Shown here piece by piece: positions 9,180 to 18,829 of a stretch of 64,000 bases of DNA. Below the pieces are notes generated by a model. It saw only the letters and a program-made list of their open reading frames with translations, did not search any database and was not told the DNA's origin. A program made the translations under genes and the position numbers. How positions within the stretch are numbered: position 1 is the first letter of the stretch; every line of letters begins with the position of its first letter. This DNA is from an uncultured Oscillospiraceae bacterium (lineage in GTDB: Bacteria; Bacillota; Clostridia; Oscillospirales; Oscillospiraceae): assembly GCA_947626315.1 (NCBI GenBank), contig CANQRQ010000007.1:44271-108270 (forward strand), written 5' to 3'.

Positions 9180-9845
9180 TCAAAGCAGATTTTTCTTGTA
9201 CATCAGCCGGGAGACGCCCAGGGTGAACAGCACGCCCACCGGCACCATGATCCCCACGGTGGAGGCGTTCAGTGCCGGCACGAAGATAAACAGCACCAGC
9301 ATCAGCAGCACCGGGGCCACGGAGATCTTCCAGTTCTTCGAGATGAACACCACGCCCAGGCCGCCGAACAGGGCGGGCAGGATCTGGGCAAAGGCGGGGG
9401 CCAGCGCCGGGGAATCCAGGATCGGGGTCAGGGGCGTGATGAGCACCACGCCCAGGATGATGATCAGGGTGGTAACGATGCTGGACACGGCGATGGCCAC
9501 GGTGGAGACGATCTCCCCCTCCTCGGAGTTGACCTTGACCTCCGCCTGCTCCAGGGCGTTCAGGGCCACCGGCAGTTTCAGGTTGGAGATGTTGCCGGTG
9601 ACAAAGGACAGGTAGGACCCGCCGGCGCCCAGCATGGGCACATAGGTGAAGGTCTCCACCACGGCCACCGCCCAGTACATGGGTGCCGTGGCCACCAGGC
9701 CCATGGCAAAGCCCCGCCAGTCCGGCCCCGCGCCGTACAGCAGGCCCACCGCCACCGGGAACAGGAGCAGCAGCACCATCATGGAGAGGTTCCAGATCCG
9801 CCCGTCCCGATGGACGGAATCCATATAAGACAGCTTCTTTTTCAC
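9180..9845 (-). CDS. Multi-TM protein, probable permease subunit paired with downstream-numbered DUF5058-like gene
   Basis: About six hydrophobic segments; operon with 9862-10599 and M20 peptidase. Confidence 0.6.
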   Translation of the reverse strand: MKKKLSYMDSVHRDGRIWNLSMMVLLLLFPVAVGLLYGAGPDWRGFAMGLVATAPMYWAVAVVETFTYVPMLGAGGSYLSFVTGNISNLKLPVALNALEQAEVKVNSEEGEIVSTVAIAVSSIVTTLIIILGVVLITPLTPILDSPALAPAFAQILPALFGGLGVVFISKNWKISVAPVLLMLVLFIFVPALNASTVGIMVPVGVLFTLGVSRLMYKKNLL

Positions 9846-9861
9846 AGCGCTTTCCCTCCTC

Positions 9862-10599
9862 TCAGCTCAGCCAGGCGGTGATGGGGATCGCGGCGGCCAT
9901 GCCCGCGATCAGGCTCACCGGCAGGGCATAGTCCGAGATCCAGGATTTTTGAAAGGTCTTCACCGCCAGCCCGGCCAGGCACATGATCAGGGCGGACACC
10001 GCCATCACCAGCGGCGGGATCAGGCCGGACAGGTCCCCGGCAAACACCACGGAGAAGTCGCAGAACACATAGCCCACAAAGGCGGAGATCATGCCGATGA
10101 ACATGGAGGCGGAGAAGATCTCGCTCCACTTTTTGTCCCGGTTTTCCAGGGTGATCAGGCCGCTCTGCAGCTTCTTCCCCACCACCGGCACCAGCCAGAT
10201 GCCCACCATGATGCTCAGCGTCATGACGCTGACGATGGTCACGTACTGGGAGGCCGTCAGGGAGCTGACCTGGCCGAAGGTCAGGCCCATGGCGCTCTCG
10301 GCGTTGGTGGCGGCGATGGTCTCATAGGACATGGAGCCCACCACGCTCAGCCGCAGCCAGGGCAGCGGCACCCCCAGGTCCTTGGACAGGGTGATGACGC
10401 TGATCACAATGGCCACCGCCGGGGCCACCGTGAACACCGCCGAGGTGATGGCGATCCGTTTGAGCTTCTCCCGGTCCATGCCGATGGCGAGCCCCCGCCG
10501 CCAGGCCTTCACCAGGAAATACACCGACTGGGCCAGCACCGCGGCGATGATGAGCCCGGCCAGCACAAAGAGCACCGGGCTGTTTACCTGAAAGGTCAT
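9862..10599 (-). CDS. DUF5058-like membrane protein, probable permease subunit
   Basis: Multi-TM; SMSYETIAATNAESAMGLTFGQVSSLTASQYVTI; family assignment from memory. Confidence 0.6.
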   Translation of the reverse strand: MTFQVNSPVLFVLAGLIIAAVLAQSVYFLVKAWRRGLAIGMDREKLKRIAITSAVFTVAPAVAIVISVITLSKDLGVPLPWLRLSVVGSMSYETIAATNAESAMGLTFGQVSSLTASQYVTIVSVMTLSIMVGIWLVPVVGKKLQSGLITLENRDKKWSEIFSASMFIGMISAFVGYVFCDFSVVFAGDLSGLIPPLVMAVSALIMCLAGLAVKTFQKSWISDYALPVSLIAGMAAAIPITAWLS

Positions 10600-10633
10600 T
10601 GCTTTTTCCCCCTTTTCTTCTCTCTCTTTTTTC

Positions 10634-11863
10634 TCAAACCACCTGAAACAGGTAAAATTTCAGGTAGTCCGTCTCCGGTACGTTCCACAAAATCGGGTGG
10701 TCCGGCGCCTGCTGCCGGGCCTCGATCTGCCGCAGCTCCACCCCGGCGTCCAGGGCGGCGGCGCGGAGCATCCGCTCAAACTGGGCGGACGGCATGAAAT
10801 GGCTACAGGAGGCTGTGGCCAGATAGCCGCCCCGGGGCAGCAGGCCCATGGCCCGCCGGTTGATCTCCCGGTAGCCCCGCTCCGCCCCCTCCACGGTCCT
10901 GCGGGATTTGGTGAAGGCCGGCGGGTCCAGAATGATAAAGTCATAGGGCTTGCCCCCCTGCTCCGCCAGCCGGGGCAGCAGCCGGAACACGTCCTCCTCC
11001 AGAAACTCGATCCGCTCCTCCAGGCCGTTGCGCCGGGCGTTGAAGCGGGCCGTCTCCAGGGCGGAGGCGGAGCTGTCCACCGCGGTCACCTGCCGGGCGC
11101 CGCCCAGGGCGGCGTTCAGGGCAAAGGAGCCGGTGTGGGTAAAGCAGTCCAGCACCCGGCGGCCGGCGGCCAGCCGGGCCACCGCCAGCCGGTTGTATTT
11201 CTGGTCCAGGAAAAAGCCCGTCTTCTGCCCGTTCTCCACGTCCACCCGGTAGTAGACGCCGTTCTCCCGGATCTCGGTAACGGCGCTCTCCGGCCGGGGC
11301 AGACCCTCCAGATCAAACCAGCCCTTCCCTTGCTCCAGGCCCTCCAGCTCCCGGATAGCTACGTCGTTGCGCTCATAGAGGCCCCAGATCTCCTGCCCGT
11401 CCTCCCGCAGCGCCTCCACCAGCAGCGGGAACAGCAGCGGCTTCAGCCGCTCCATCCCCACGGAGAGGGTCTGGGCCACCAGCAGGTCCGAAAAGCGGTC
11501 CACCGTCAGGCCCGGGAAGCCGTCGGCCTCCCCGTAGATCACCCGGCAGCAGCCCAGGTCCCCGCCCATGACGGTTTTCCGGTAGTCCCAGGCGTATTGG
11601 ACGCGCCGCCGCCAGAAGGCGGCGTCAAAGCGGTCGTTGGCGTTGCGGGAGACCAGGCGCAGGCGGATCTTACTCTGCCGGCTGACAAAGCCGGTGCCCA
11701 GATACTTCCCCTTTTCGCTCACCGCGTCCGCCAGGCCGCCGTTTTCCGCCCCCGGCTCCTCCGAGAGCACCTCCCCCTCGTAAATCCAGGGATGGCCCTG
11801 CTCCACCCAGTTGGTGCCTTTGCGGGTGATGACAAATTTGGGATAGTCCCGCTTCGCTTTCAT
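10634..11863 (-). CDS. Class I SAM-dependent rRNA methyltransferase (RlmI-like, PUA domain)
   Basis: N-terminal PUA, VLDCFTHTGSFALNAALGGA, FIILDPPAFTKSR. Confidence 0.9.
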   Translation of the reverse strand: MKAKRDYPKFVITRKGTNWVEQGHPWIYEGEVLSEEPGAENGGLADAVSEKGKYLGTGFVSRQSKIRLRLVSRNANDRFDAAFWRRRVQYAWDYRKTVMGGDLGCCRVIYGEADGFPGLTVDRFSDLLVAQTLSVGMERLKPLLFPLLVEALREDGQEIWGLYERNDVAIRELEGLEQGKGWFDLEGLPRPESAVTEIRENGVYYRVDVENGQKTGFFLDQKYNRLAVARLAAGRRVLDCFTHTGSFALNAALGGARQVTAVDSSASALETARFNARRNGLEERIEFLEEDVFRLLPRLAEQGGKPYDFIILDPPAFTKSRRTVEGAERGYREINRRAMGLLPRGGYLATASCSHFMPSAQFERMLRAAALDAGVELRQIEARQQAPDHPILWNVPETDYLKFYLFQVV

Positions 11864-11992
11864 GGCAGTACCCCGTTTCTCCCTTGATAGGCTTTATTTT
11901 ACCATATCCCGCCATTGAGCACAAGCGGGCTCTTTTCTTTTGCCCGCTTTTATGCTATACTGCAGGCAATCAGTATAAGGAGGGCATCGGCT

Positions 11993-12487
11993 ATGTTCAG
12001 ACCTATGCGCCGTGCGCGGCAGCAGCTCAGCCGGGAGGAGACGGAGGCCATTCTCCGAAAGGGCAGCTCCGGCGTCCTGGCTCTGGCTGGGGACGAGGGC
12101 TACCCCTACGCGCTGCCCATCAGCTATGTGTACGCCGGCGAGAAGCTCTATTTTCACAGCGCCCTGACGGGCCATAAGATGGACGCGGTCCGCCGCTGCG
12201 GCAAGGCCTCCTTCTGCGTGATCGGCCAGGACCAAGTGGCCCCGGAGCGCTACACCACTTTGTACCAAAGCGCCATCGCCTTCGGCCGGATCCGCGTGCT
12301 GGAGGATGCAGCGGAGCGGCGCGCCGCCGCCCTGCTCCTGGGGGAGAAGTATAACCCCGGCCACCGGGCGGAGGCCGAGGCGGAGATCGGCAAGCTCTTT
12401 GACAGCATGGCCGTCCTGGAGCTGACGGTCGAGCACCTCACCGGCAAGGAGGGCATCGAGCTCACCCGGCAAAGAGAAAATCAGTAA
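11993..12487 (+). CDS. Pyridoxamine 5'-phosphate oxidase family / NimA-like flavoprotein
   Basis: MFRPMRRARQQLS...GYPYALPISYVYAGEKLYFHSA..GHKMDA; SD aaggagggc. Confidence 0.85.
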   Translation: MFRPMRRARQQLSREETEAILRKGSSGVLALAGDEGYPYALPISYVYAGEKLYFHSALTGHKMDAVRRCGKASFCVIGQDQVAPERYTTLYQSAIAFGRIRVLEDAAERRAAALLLGEKYNPGHRAEAEAEIGKLFDSMAVLELTVEHLTGKEGIELTRQRENQ

Positions 12488-12488
12488 A

Positions 12489-12530
12489 GGCAAAACCTCC
12501 GGCTCGTAGAATTGAGCCGGAGGTTTTGCC
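12489..12530. terminator. Bidirectional terminator
   Basis: ggcaaaacctccggctc / gagccggaggttttgcc. Confidence 0.85.
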
Positions 12531-12557
12531 TTATTTAAGTCTTTCGCGCCGCTTCCC

Positions 12558-13235
12558 TCAGCAGCATAAGAAGTGGTAGCCGCACAGGGGGCCCAGGCAG
12601 AAGTTGGCCGCGCACATGGTAAGGCAGAGCCGCTCCGGGCTGAGGCCCGTGTTGTAGCGGACGGTGTAGTTGTTGTAGAAATCGCCGCCGCTCTGGAGCT
12701 GGGCCAGCAGCTGCCGGTACTCCTCGTTCCCCGGGTCGATCTCCACCGCCCTCTTGGCCGCCTCCAGCGCGGCGATCCGGTTGCCCATATACATGTTGGC
12801 CGCGGCGCTGAGATAGTACCAGCGGCCGTCCCGCTCCTGGAGAGGCACACCGGACAGGGCGTTGAGAGCCTCCCGGTACATGCCGTTGCGGATATAGTTC
12901 CGGGCGGCGGTGTACTCGCTGCGCTCGGTCTGCTGATACCGGGCCTCCCCCCAGCCGCCGGTCCAGGGGTTCCAGCCGCTCCAGCCGCCGGCCCCGCCGT
13001 ACTGCTGCTGGTAGGCGCCTCCCCCGGCTCCGCCGTAGGCGTACTGCTGCTGGGCGGTCCCGTTCTTGATCTGGTCATAGGCGGCGTTGATGTCGTTCAT
13101 CTTCTGCGCGGCGGCAGCGTCCCCCGGATTCAGGTCCGGATGATATTTCTTTGTAAGCTCCCGGTATGCCTTCTTGATCTCGTCGTCCGAGGCGTCAGGA
13201 GAGACGCCAAGGACTTTATACGGGTCCTGAATCAT
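12558..13235 (-). CDS. J-domain protein with Gly/Tyr/Gln-rich linker and TPR-like C-terminus
   Basis: MIQDPYKVLGVSPDASDDEIKKAYRELTKKYHPDLNPGD (HPD); AQQQYAYGGAGGGAYQQQYGGAGG linker. Confidence 0.85.
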   Translation of the reverse strand: MIQDPYKVLGVSPDASDDEIKKAYRELTKKYHPDLNPGDAAAAQKMNDINAAYDQIKNGTAQQQYAYGGAGGGAYQQQYGGAGGWSGWNPWTGGWGEARYQQTERSEYTAARNYIRNGMYREALNALSGVPLQERDGRWYYLSAAANMYMGNRIAALEAAKRAVEIDPGNEEYRQLLAQLQSGGDFYNNYTVRYNTGLSPERLCLTMCAANFCLGPLCGYHFLCC

Positions 13236-14076
13236 GGAAGGAGTCCTCTTTTTCCCCGCGATTCCCGCTGAATTTTTTGTCAAAGCCGGTCCACACACCG
13301 GCGCACAGAATATTCTGGAGCAGTTGCGCGTCCTGCACAAGGGGCAGCCGGTCAAAGTGAAACAGGCACTCCCCCAGCAGCATCCGGAGCATGTCCCGGA
13401 AGCGGCCTTCGTTGTCCCCCAGGCCGTAATAACGGCGGAAAGGGTTGTACCGGTTGAAGGCCGCGTCCCGGTCCAGATCCAGGCAGGCGTCCATCACATA
13501 GATAAAGCCGCCCAGCGCCCGGCCCATGGCCCGGAGCGTCCCGCTCCAGCGGTCCTCCCGCCAGACCAGCGCCTCCGCCATCAGCTCCCCGAAGGCGGCG
13601 GCCGCCGCGTCCGGGTCCTCCTGCCGGTCCTTTTCCAGCCGGGCCAGGCGCTCCATGGCATCCGCCATAGCGGCGCACTGCCGGGGCCAACGTTGGGAGA
13701 CCTGGGCAAACTTCTCCTTCAACAGGCCCGAGGCGGCCAGGGCGCTCAGGCTGCCGTCGTCCTCCCAGTCGTCCCGGCATTTATAATAGCTCAGGGCCAG
13801 GTTCATATCCGCGGCGTACTCCGTCGCTTCGCTGATGAACCAGGCCCTCTGCCGCCGGGGATGGAGCAGGCAGCGGTCCTCCCCCGCCCGCTCCTCCGGC
13901 TCGTAGAGGGAGCCCAGCAACAGGATCAAAAAGCTCATGTCGTAGTTGAGGGTCAGGCGGCTCAGCTGGCCGTGCCGCTCCTTCAGGCAGCGGCAGAGGC
14001 CGCAGTAGCAGGCCCGGTACCGGAGCAGCTGCTCCTCCGTGAGCTGGCCCAGATCGGCGGCGAGGATCCCGAACAT
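13216..14076 (-). CDS. DUF5685-like protein
   Basis: YRACYCGLCRCLKERHGQLSRLTLNYDMSFLILLL...; overlaps J-domain gene; family name from memory. Confidence 0.65.
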   Translation of the reverse strand: MFGILAADLGQLTEEQLLRYRACYCGLCRCLKERHGQLSRLTLNYDMSFLILLLGSLYEPEERAGEDRCLLHPRRQRAWFISEATEYAADMNLALSYYKCRDDWEDDGSLSALAASGLLKEKFAQVSQRWPRQCAAMADAMERLARLEKDRQEDPDAAAAAFGELMAEALVWREDRWSGTLRAMGRALGGFIYVMDACLDLDRDAAFNRYNPFRRYYGLGDNEGRFRDMLRMLLGECLFHFDRLPLVQDAQLLQNILCAGVWTGFDKKFSGNRGEKEDSFHDSGPV

Positions 14077-14480
14077 CAGGACTTGCCCAGGAAGGAGTTG
14101 CCGCATTTTCGGCAGACGATTTTGATTTTCCCCTGCCCTCTGGGCACCCGCAGAGTGGTCTTGCAGGAGGGACAGGTGAAGAACTTATAGTCTTTCCGCT
14201 GGACCCAGCGCTCCCGCCGCATTTTGAAGAAGGCCTGCACCCGGTAGCGCAAGCGGATGAATTTGCCGTTTTCCTCCTGACGGCGGGCAATATTGCGGGA
14301 GAACATGCGGAAATACGCCAGCCCCAGCAGGACGATAGTCACCGGATACAGCACTTTGCCCGCGCTGTTGGTGAAAATCGCCCCGATGAGCAGCAGCGCC
14401 AGGTCCACTATCAACAAAAAGGCGTTCAGCTGGTCATTGCCGTTCCGGCCGGCCATAAAACGCGCGATCCGTTCTCTCAT
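14076..14480 (-). CDS. Small membrane protein with C-terminal zinc ribbon
   Basis: Two TM segments, then FFTCPSCKTTLRVPRGQGKIKIVCRKCGNSF; ATGA overlap with next gene. Confidence 0.75.
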   Translation of the reverse strand: MRERIARFMAGRNGNDQLNAFLLIVDLALLLIGAIFTNSAGKVLYPVTIVLLGLAYFRMFSRNIARRQEENGKFIRLRYRVQAFFKMRRERWVQRKDYKFFTCPSCKTTLRVPRGQGKIKIVCRKCGNSFLGKS

Positions 14481-14570
14481 GCTCTCACCTTTGCTTCTGT
14501 CTGCAATTTCTATAAGGAAATTATAGCACAAGCGGTGGTTAAATTATCAAAAATTTGTGAACAGCGGCCT

Positions 14571-15632
14571 TTATTTTCCTCTTTCCGCCAGGGAAAGCAG
14601 CACGATCTGCTCGCAGAGCTGCTCATAGCTCAGGCCCTTGACCGCCGCGGCCTTGGGAATGAGGCTGTTCGGCGTCATGCCCGGCAGGGTGTTGACCTCC
14701 AGGCACCAGGCCCGCCCCTGGCCGTCCAGGATAAAGTCCGTCCTGGAGTAGACCGAGAGGCCCAGCGCCTTGTTCAGCCGCAGGGCATAGCCGGCCAGCA
14801 GCGCCTCCTCCTCCGGACTGATGGGGGCGGGGCAGATCTCCCGGGCGCCCTGGCTGCCGCTCTGGTACTTGGCTACATAGTCGAAGTCCTTCCCCTCCGG
14901 GGGGACGATCTCGATGGCCCGGAGGGCCTCGCCGTCCAGCACGGGCACCGTCAACTCCCGGCCCCTGATCTTCTCCTCCACCACGATCCGGTTTCCGTAG
15001 CGCAGCAGGTCCTCCAGGGCCCGCCGCAGCTCCTCCCGGGTCTCCGGCAGGGCCACGCCCAGGGAGGAGCCGCCGCAGACCGCCTTCACGGCGCAGGGCA
15101 CCGGCAGCGTCTCCGCCAGGGCGGGGATGTCCTCCCGGCCATAGCGCAGCTCCCGCCAGGGCGGGGTGGGCACGCCGCAGCTGTCCATGATGCGCTTGGC
15201 CACCGCCTTATCCATGGCCATGGCGCTGCCCAGCATCCCGGAGCCGGTATAGGGCACCCCCATCAGGTCCAGCACCGCCTGGATCTTTCCGTCCTCTCCG
15301 TCCTCCCCGTGCAGGCCCAGAAACACGCAGTCCGCCAGGGCGCAGAGTTCCAGCACGTTTTTCCCCAGGCGGCTGGGGCCTTTGTCCTCCCGAGAGGCCT
15401 TGACCGCCTCCAGGTCCGGCTCGGCAGTGCCGATGGAGACCTCGCCGCACAGGCCGTCCGGCGTCCGGAACAGCTCCTCCAGCGGGCCGGAGACCTTCTC
15501 CAGGCCCAAATACATGTCCACAAACACCGCCTCGTGCCCCAGGCTCCGCAGCGCTTTGCACGCGGAGGTGGCCGACACCAGCGACACATGCCGTTCGGGG
15601 CCGATGCCGCCCCCTAAAACCACAATTTTCAT
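14571..15632 (-). CDS. ddl: D-alanine--D-alanine ligase family (ATP-grasp)
   Basis: MKIVVLGGGIGPERHVSLVSA...VFLGLHGEDGEDGKIQ...EVNTLPGMT. Confidence 0.9.
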   Translation of the reverse strand: MKIVVLGGGIGPERHVSLVSATSACKALRSLGHEAVFVDMYLGLEKVSGPLEELFRTPDGLCGEVSIGTAEPDLEAVKASREDKGPSRLGKNVLELCALADCVFLGLHGEDGEDGKIQAVLDLMGVPYTGSGMLGSAMAMDKAVAKRIMDSCGVPTPPWRELRYGREDIPALAETLPVPCAVKAVCGGSSLGVALPETREELRRALEDLLRYGNRIVVEEKIRGRELTVPVLDGEALRAIEIVPPEGKDFDYVAKYQSGSQGAREICPAPISPEEEALLAGYALRLNKALGLSVYSRTDFILDGQGRAWCLEVNTLPGMTPNSLIPKAAAVKGLSYEQLCEQIVLLSLAERGK

Positions 15633-15764
15633 CCTGTTTCCCCCATTCTGCCGCGGCGCGGCGCAGACGGCCCACAGGCCGTTTCGCGCCGGCGTCCGGC
15701 ACCTCCATAAAAATACCACTTCCCGCGGAGAAGCACAAGAGGCTTTTACTCCTCCGCAAAAATC

Positions 15765-15792
15765 CGAGGCGCTTGAAAATTCAAGCGCCTCG
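15765..15792 (-). terminator. Terminator after DUF4914-like gene
   Basis: cgaggcgcttgaa-aa-ttcaagcgcctcg, adjacent T/A tracts. Confidence 0.7.
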
Positions 15793-15824
15793 AAGGGACT
15801 TTTCTTTTGGTTCTTACCTGTCTC

Positions 15825-17726
15825 TTACTTGATGTTGCGCAGCGGGGTGATGGCCAGGTAGTCCTCCAGGCTGCCGTCGTTGAGGCAGGTCTCGATGATC
15901 TGACGGCCGACAGGGTCCAGATCGTCGGTGAGGAAGCCCTTGATCTGCTCCTTGAAGAAGTCCGTCAGGATCTTGGCGCCGGCGTCGTACCCGGCGAAGC
16001 CCAGCTTGGACTGGAGCTCCGGCCGAAGGAAGGTCTGACGGACATACTGGCCGTCGATCTTCATTTCGTCCAGGGAGTAGCCGAACAGGGGGCAGCGGGC
16101 GGGCACCAGGTGCTTCAGGCGGACGATGCCGCTGCGGCGGGCCAGATACTCACGGGCCAGCCACTCGCCCATGAAGCCCACATGGTAGGCGCCGATGTGC
16201 TGGTTGGGGATCAGCACGTTCAGGGTCTCCGGCGTGTCGATCAGCTGGTGCAGCAGCATGTTGGCCTGGGTGACCTTCAGTCCGGTGGAGAAGGGCCAGT
16301 AGGAGCCAACGCCCTCGGCCTTCAGGCCGCTGCCGGCATTGGAATCGGCGATGGAGGGGTTCTTGAAGCCCCGGGGCGACACCAGACGCCACAGCCAGGC
16401 GATGGAGGCGGGTACAAACTGGACCATGCCCATGACGCCGTAGTTGGGGGCCATCTCCGTGGAGGGCGGCATCCGCACGCCGAAGGAGCGGACGTTGACC
16501 TCCTGGGGCTGGTTGCCGGGGACGATGTTCTCGATCATCTCGCGGGGGATGATCACCCGGGGGTTGGTGCAGCGCTTGCCGGTGGACTCCAGCACGTGCT
16601 CCCAGATCAGGCAGGTGGCGCCGGGGACGCCGTCCATGTTGAAGAACTCCAGAGGCTCCTCCGGGTGGATGCTGATGCGCTCATAGATGGGGCTGTTGCC
16701 GTAGTAGTTGTCCCCGTCCATCCGCAGGAACCAGCCGTCCTCCGCGTCGGCGATCACCAGGTGGCCGGAGCCATCCTGAAAGTCCTTGTGGGAGAGGATC
16801 ATGTCGTCCGCGATGGGGTGGATCTTGCAGGTCTCACGGATGTTCAGGTAATATTTTTCGCCGGAGACCGTGTGGATGCCCATGAGGATCTTGCCGTCCT
16901 CGTCCTTGTGGATCTCCTCCAGCATCTCGCTCTTGCCGCCGCCGGAAGCGCCCTCGTGCATGAAGACGATCTCGTTTTCATAGGGGGACTCCAGCATGGC
17001 CGCGGAGGCGTGGTTGGTGATCCAGCCTTCCTTCTCGCCCACGTCCAGCAGGATGGAGAAGACGCCCTTCTTGGCGGAGGGGCCGGGATAGAGGTTGTAG
17101 GCAAAGACCTCGTGCATCTTTTCGCTGCGGCAGTGCACCACCACCTGCTTGCCGTTGAAGTGGGTGTGCCGGAAGGGCGGGGCTACGTAAATAATGGACC
17201 GGGGGGTGTAGCCGTCCTGCACGTCGTAGATGCTGACGAAGCCCTGCATGTTGGCCACGGACAGGGCGAAGAAGGCCGCGTTCATGGGGCAGATCATCAG
17301 GCTGTCATAGCCGTAATACTTTCCGCCGGCCTTAAAGGGCAGGAGGATCAGCTGCTGGGTGGAGAGCCAGGTCATGGTCTCCTCCCGGAGCTTGGAAAAT
17401 TCGTAGCCGTACACATCCTTGAAGCGGGGCTTGTCGGTGGGCAGATCGTCCCCGATGCGCATGCAGTCCGGGTCACGGCGGCGCATGTAGTCCTCCATGA
17501 AGTTGACCACCGGGCCGTTCTTGCAGCGGACCACCTCCGCCTCCTTGACGGTGCCCAGACCGGCAATGGGATAGGTCACGTCATAGCGGGAGCTGTGGGT
17601 GGGGCCGAAGCACATCTCCATCAGCTGGTCCTTGTTCTCCGGGTAGCAGAGATAGCGGCTTTTCTGCAGGGCCTCGGTCAGGTCCTGGGGCAGCACAAAT
17701 CTGTCAAAATAGGGATCTGTATACAT
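15825..17726 (-). CDS. DUF4914-like protein, PEP-carboxykinase-like P-loop
   Basis: HEGASGGGKSEMLEEI P-loop; overall 633-aa pattern recognised as DUF4914. Confidence 0.7.
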   Translation of the reverse strand: MYTDPYFDRFVLPQDLTEALQKSRYLCYPENKDQLMEMCFGPTHSSRYDVTYPIAGLGTVKEAEVVRCKNGPVVNFMEDYMRRRDPDCMRIGDDLPTDKPRFKDVYGYEFSKLREETMTWLSTQQLILLPFKAGGKYYGYDSLMICPMNAAFFALSVANMQGFVSIYDVQDGYTPRSIIYVAPPFRHTHFNGKQVVVHCRSEKMHEVFAYNLYPGPSAKKGVFSILLDVGEKEGWITNHASAAMLESPYENEIVFMHEGASGGGKSEMLEEIHKDEDGKILMGIHTVSGEKYYLNIRETCKIHPIADDMILSHKDFQDGSGHLVIADAEDGWFLRMDGDNYYGNSPIYERISIHPEEPLEFFNMDGVPGATCLIWEHVLESTGKRCTNPRVIIPREMIENIVPGNQPQEVNVRSFGVRMPPSTEMAPNYGVMGMVQFVPASIAWLWRLVSPRGFKNPSIADSNAGSGLKAEGVGSYWPFSTGLKVTQANMLLHQLIDTPETLNVLIPNQHIGAYHVGFMGEWLAREYLARRSGIVRLKHLVPARCPLFGYSLDEMKIDGQYVRQTFLRPELQSKLGFAGYDAGAKILTDFFKEQIKGFLTDDLDPVGRQIIETCLNDGSLEDYLAITPLRNIK

Positions 17727-17878
17727 GGATTTATTTTCACTCCTTCTGTATAAATTCCAAACTGCGCTATGTTAATATTTTACCACGATCCGTCAAGTTC
17801 TTCAACAAATAAAAGCACCGGAATTTCGCCGCGGCTTCCAAGTTTTTTGCCTTGATTTTGTGCAATATATCCAGACCG

Positions 17879-18646
17879 CTATCTCCGGTTCTTCTGGTAC
17901 AGGACCCAGAGCCCCTTCAGCAGCAGATCGTCGTCGCAGACGATCCGGTGCCGGCAGTAGGGGACGACGGACTGGGCCAGGCCCCCGGTGGCCACCAGGG
18001 CGCAGGGATAGCCCAGCTCCTCCTCCATCCGGTCGATCATGCCGTCGATGGCGGCGGCGGTGCCGAAGATGGCGCCGGAGCGCATGGCGTCCACGGTGTT
18101 GGTGCCCACGCATTTTTTCGGCGGGCGGATGGAGATATCCGGCAGCAGGCTGGTGTCCGAGGAGAGGGCCGCGTAGGAGGTACGCACGCCGGGCAGGATG
18201 GCCCCGCCCAGATAGCAGTTGTTCCCGTCCACGGCCACGATGGTGGTGGCCGTCCCCAGGTCCAGCACCAGCACCGGCGTCCCGTAGCAGGACATGGCCG
18301 CCACGCTCCCCACCACCAGGTCTGCCGCCAGGGAGCTGGGGTCGTCGATCCGCACGTTCATCCCTGTTTTCATCCCCGGCCCCACTACCAGGCAGCGGCA
18401 GCCGGTGAGGGTTTTGACCGCGGCCAGCAGCGCCCCGGTCACCGGCGGCACCACAGAGGAGAGAATAGCCCCCTCAAAGCCCTTGGGGTCCGTTCCGTTC
18501 AGCTCCAGCAGCTGCTTGAGCTTGATGGCGTACTCGGTCTCCGTCTCGCCGGGATGGGTCTGGATCCGGTCAATGCTGAGGATCTCTCCGTCCCGGATAC
18601 AGCCGATCACAATATGGGTGTTTCCCACGTCGATTGCCAGAAGCAT
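17879..18646 (-). CDS. coaX: Type III pantothenate kinase
   Basis: MLLAIDVGNTHIVIG...VLDLGTATTI...GGAILPGVRTS. Confidence 0.95.
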   Translation of the reverse strand: MLLAIDVGNTHIVIGCIRDGEILSIDRIQTHPGETETEYAIKLKQLLELNGTDPKGFEGAILSSVVPPVTGALLAAVKTLTGCRCLVVGPGMKTGMNVRIDDPSSLAADLVVGSVAAMSCYGTPVLVLDLGTATTIVAVDGNNCYLGGAILPGVRTSYAALSSDTSLLPDISIRPPKKCVGTNTVDAMRSGAIFGTAAAIDGMIDRMEEELGYPCALVATGGLAQSVVPYCRHRIVCDDDLLLKGLWVLYQKNRR

Positions 18647-18829
18647 GGCGTTTCCCCCTTTTATAAATATGGCTCTTTATTTTAAATTTTACCGCCCCCG
18701 CCCGGAAATGTCAAACCTTATACAAATCTTCTATAAAAAGCCGCCGGTTGAAAAATCCCTGTTGAACTGGCGGGCGGAGAGGATTATAATAAGCATAACT
18801 ATTTGCCGCAGCGGCAGAAAGAGAGAGCT

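Noticed and set aside
15807-17753. 648-aa + ORF opposite the DUF4914-like gene
   Set aside because: Antisense artefact, composition not protein-like
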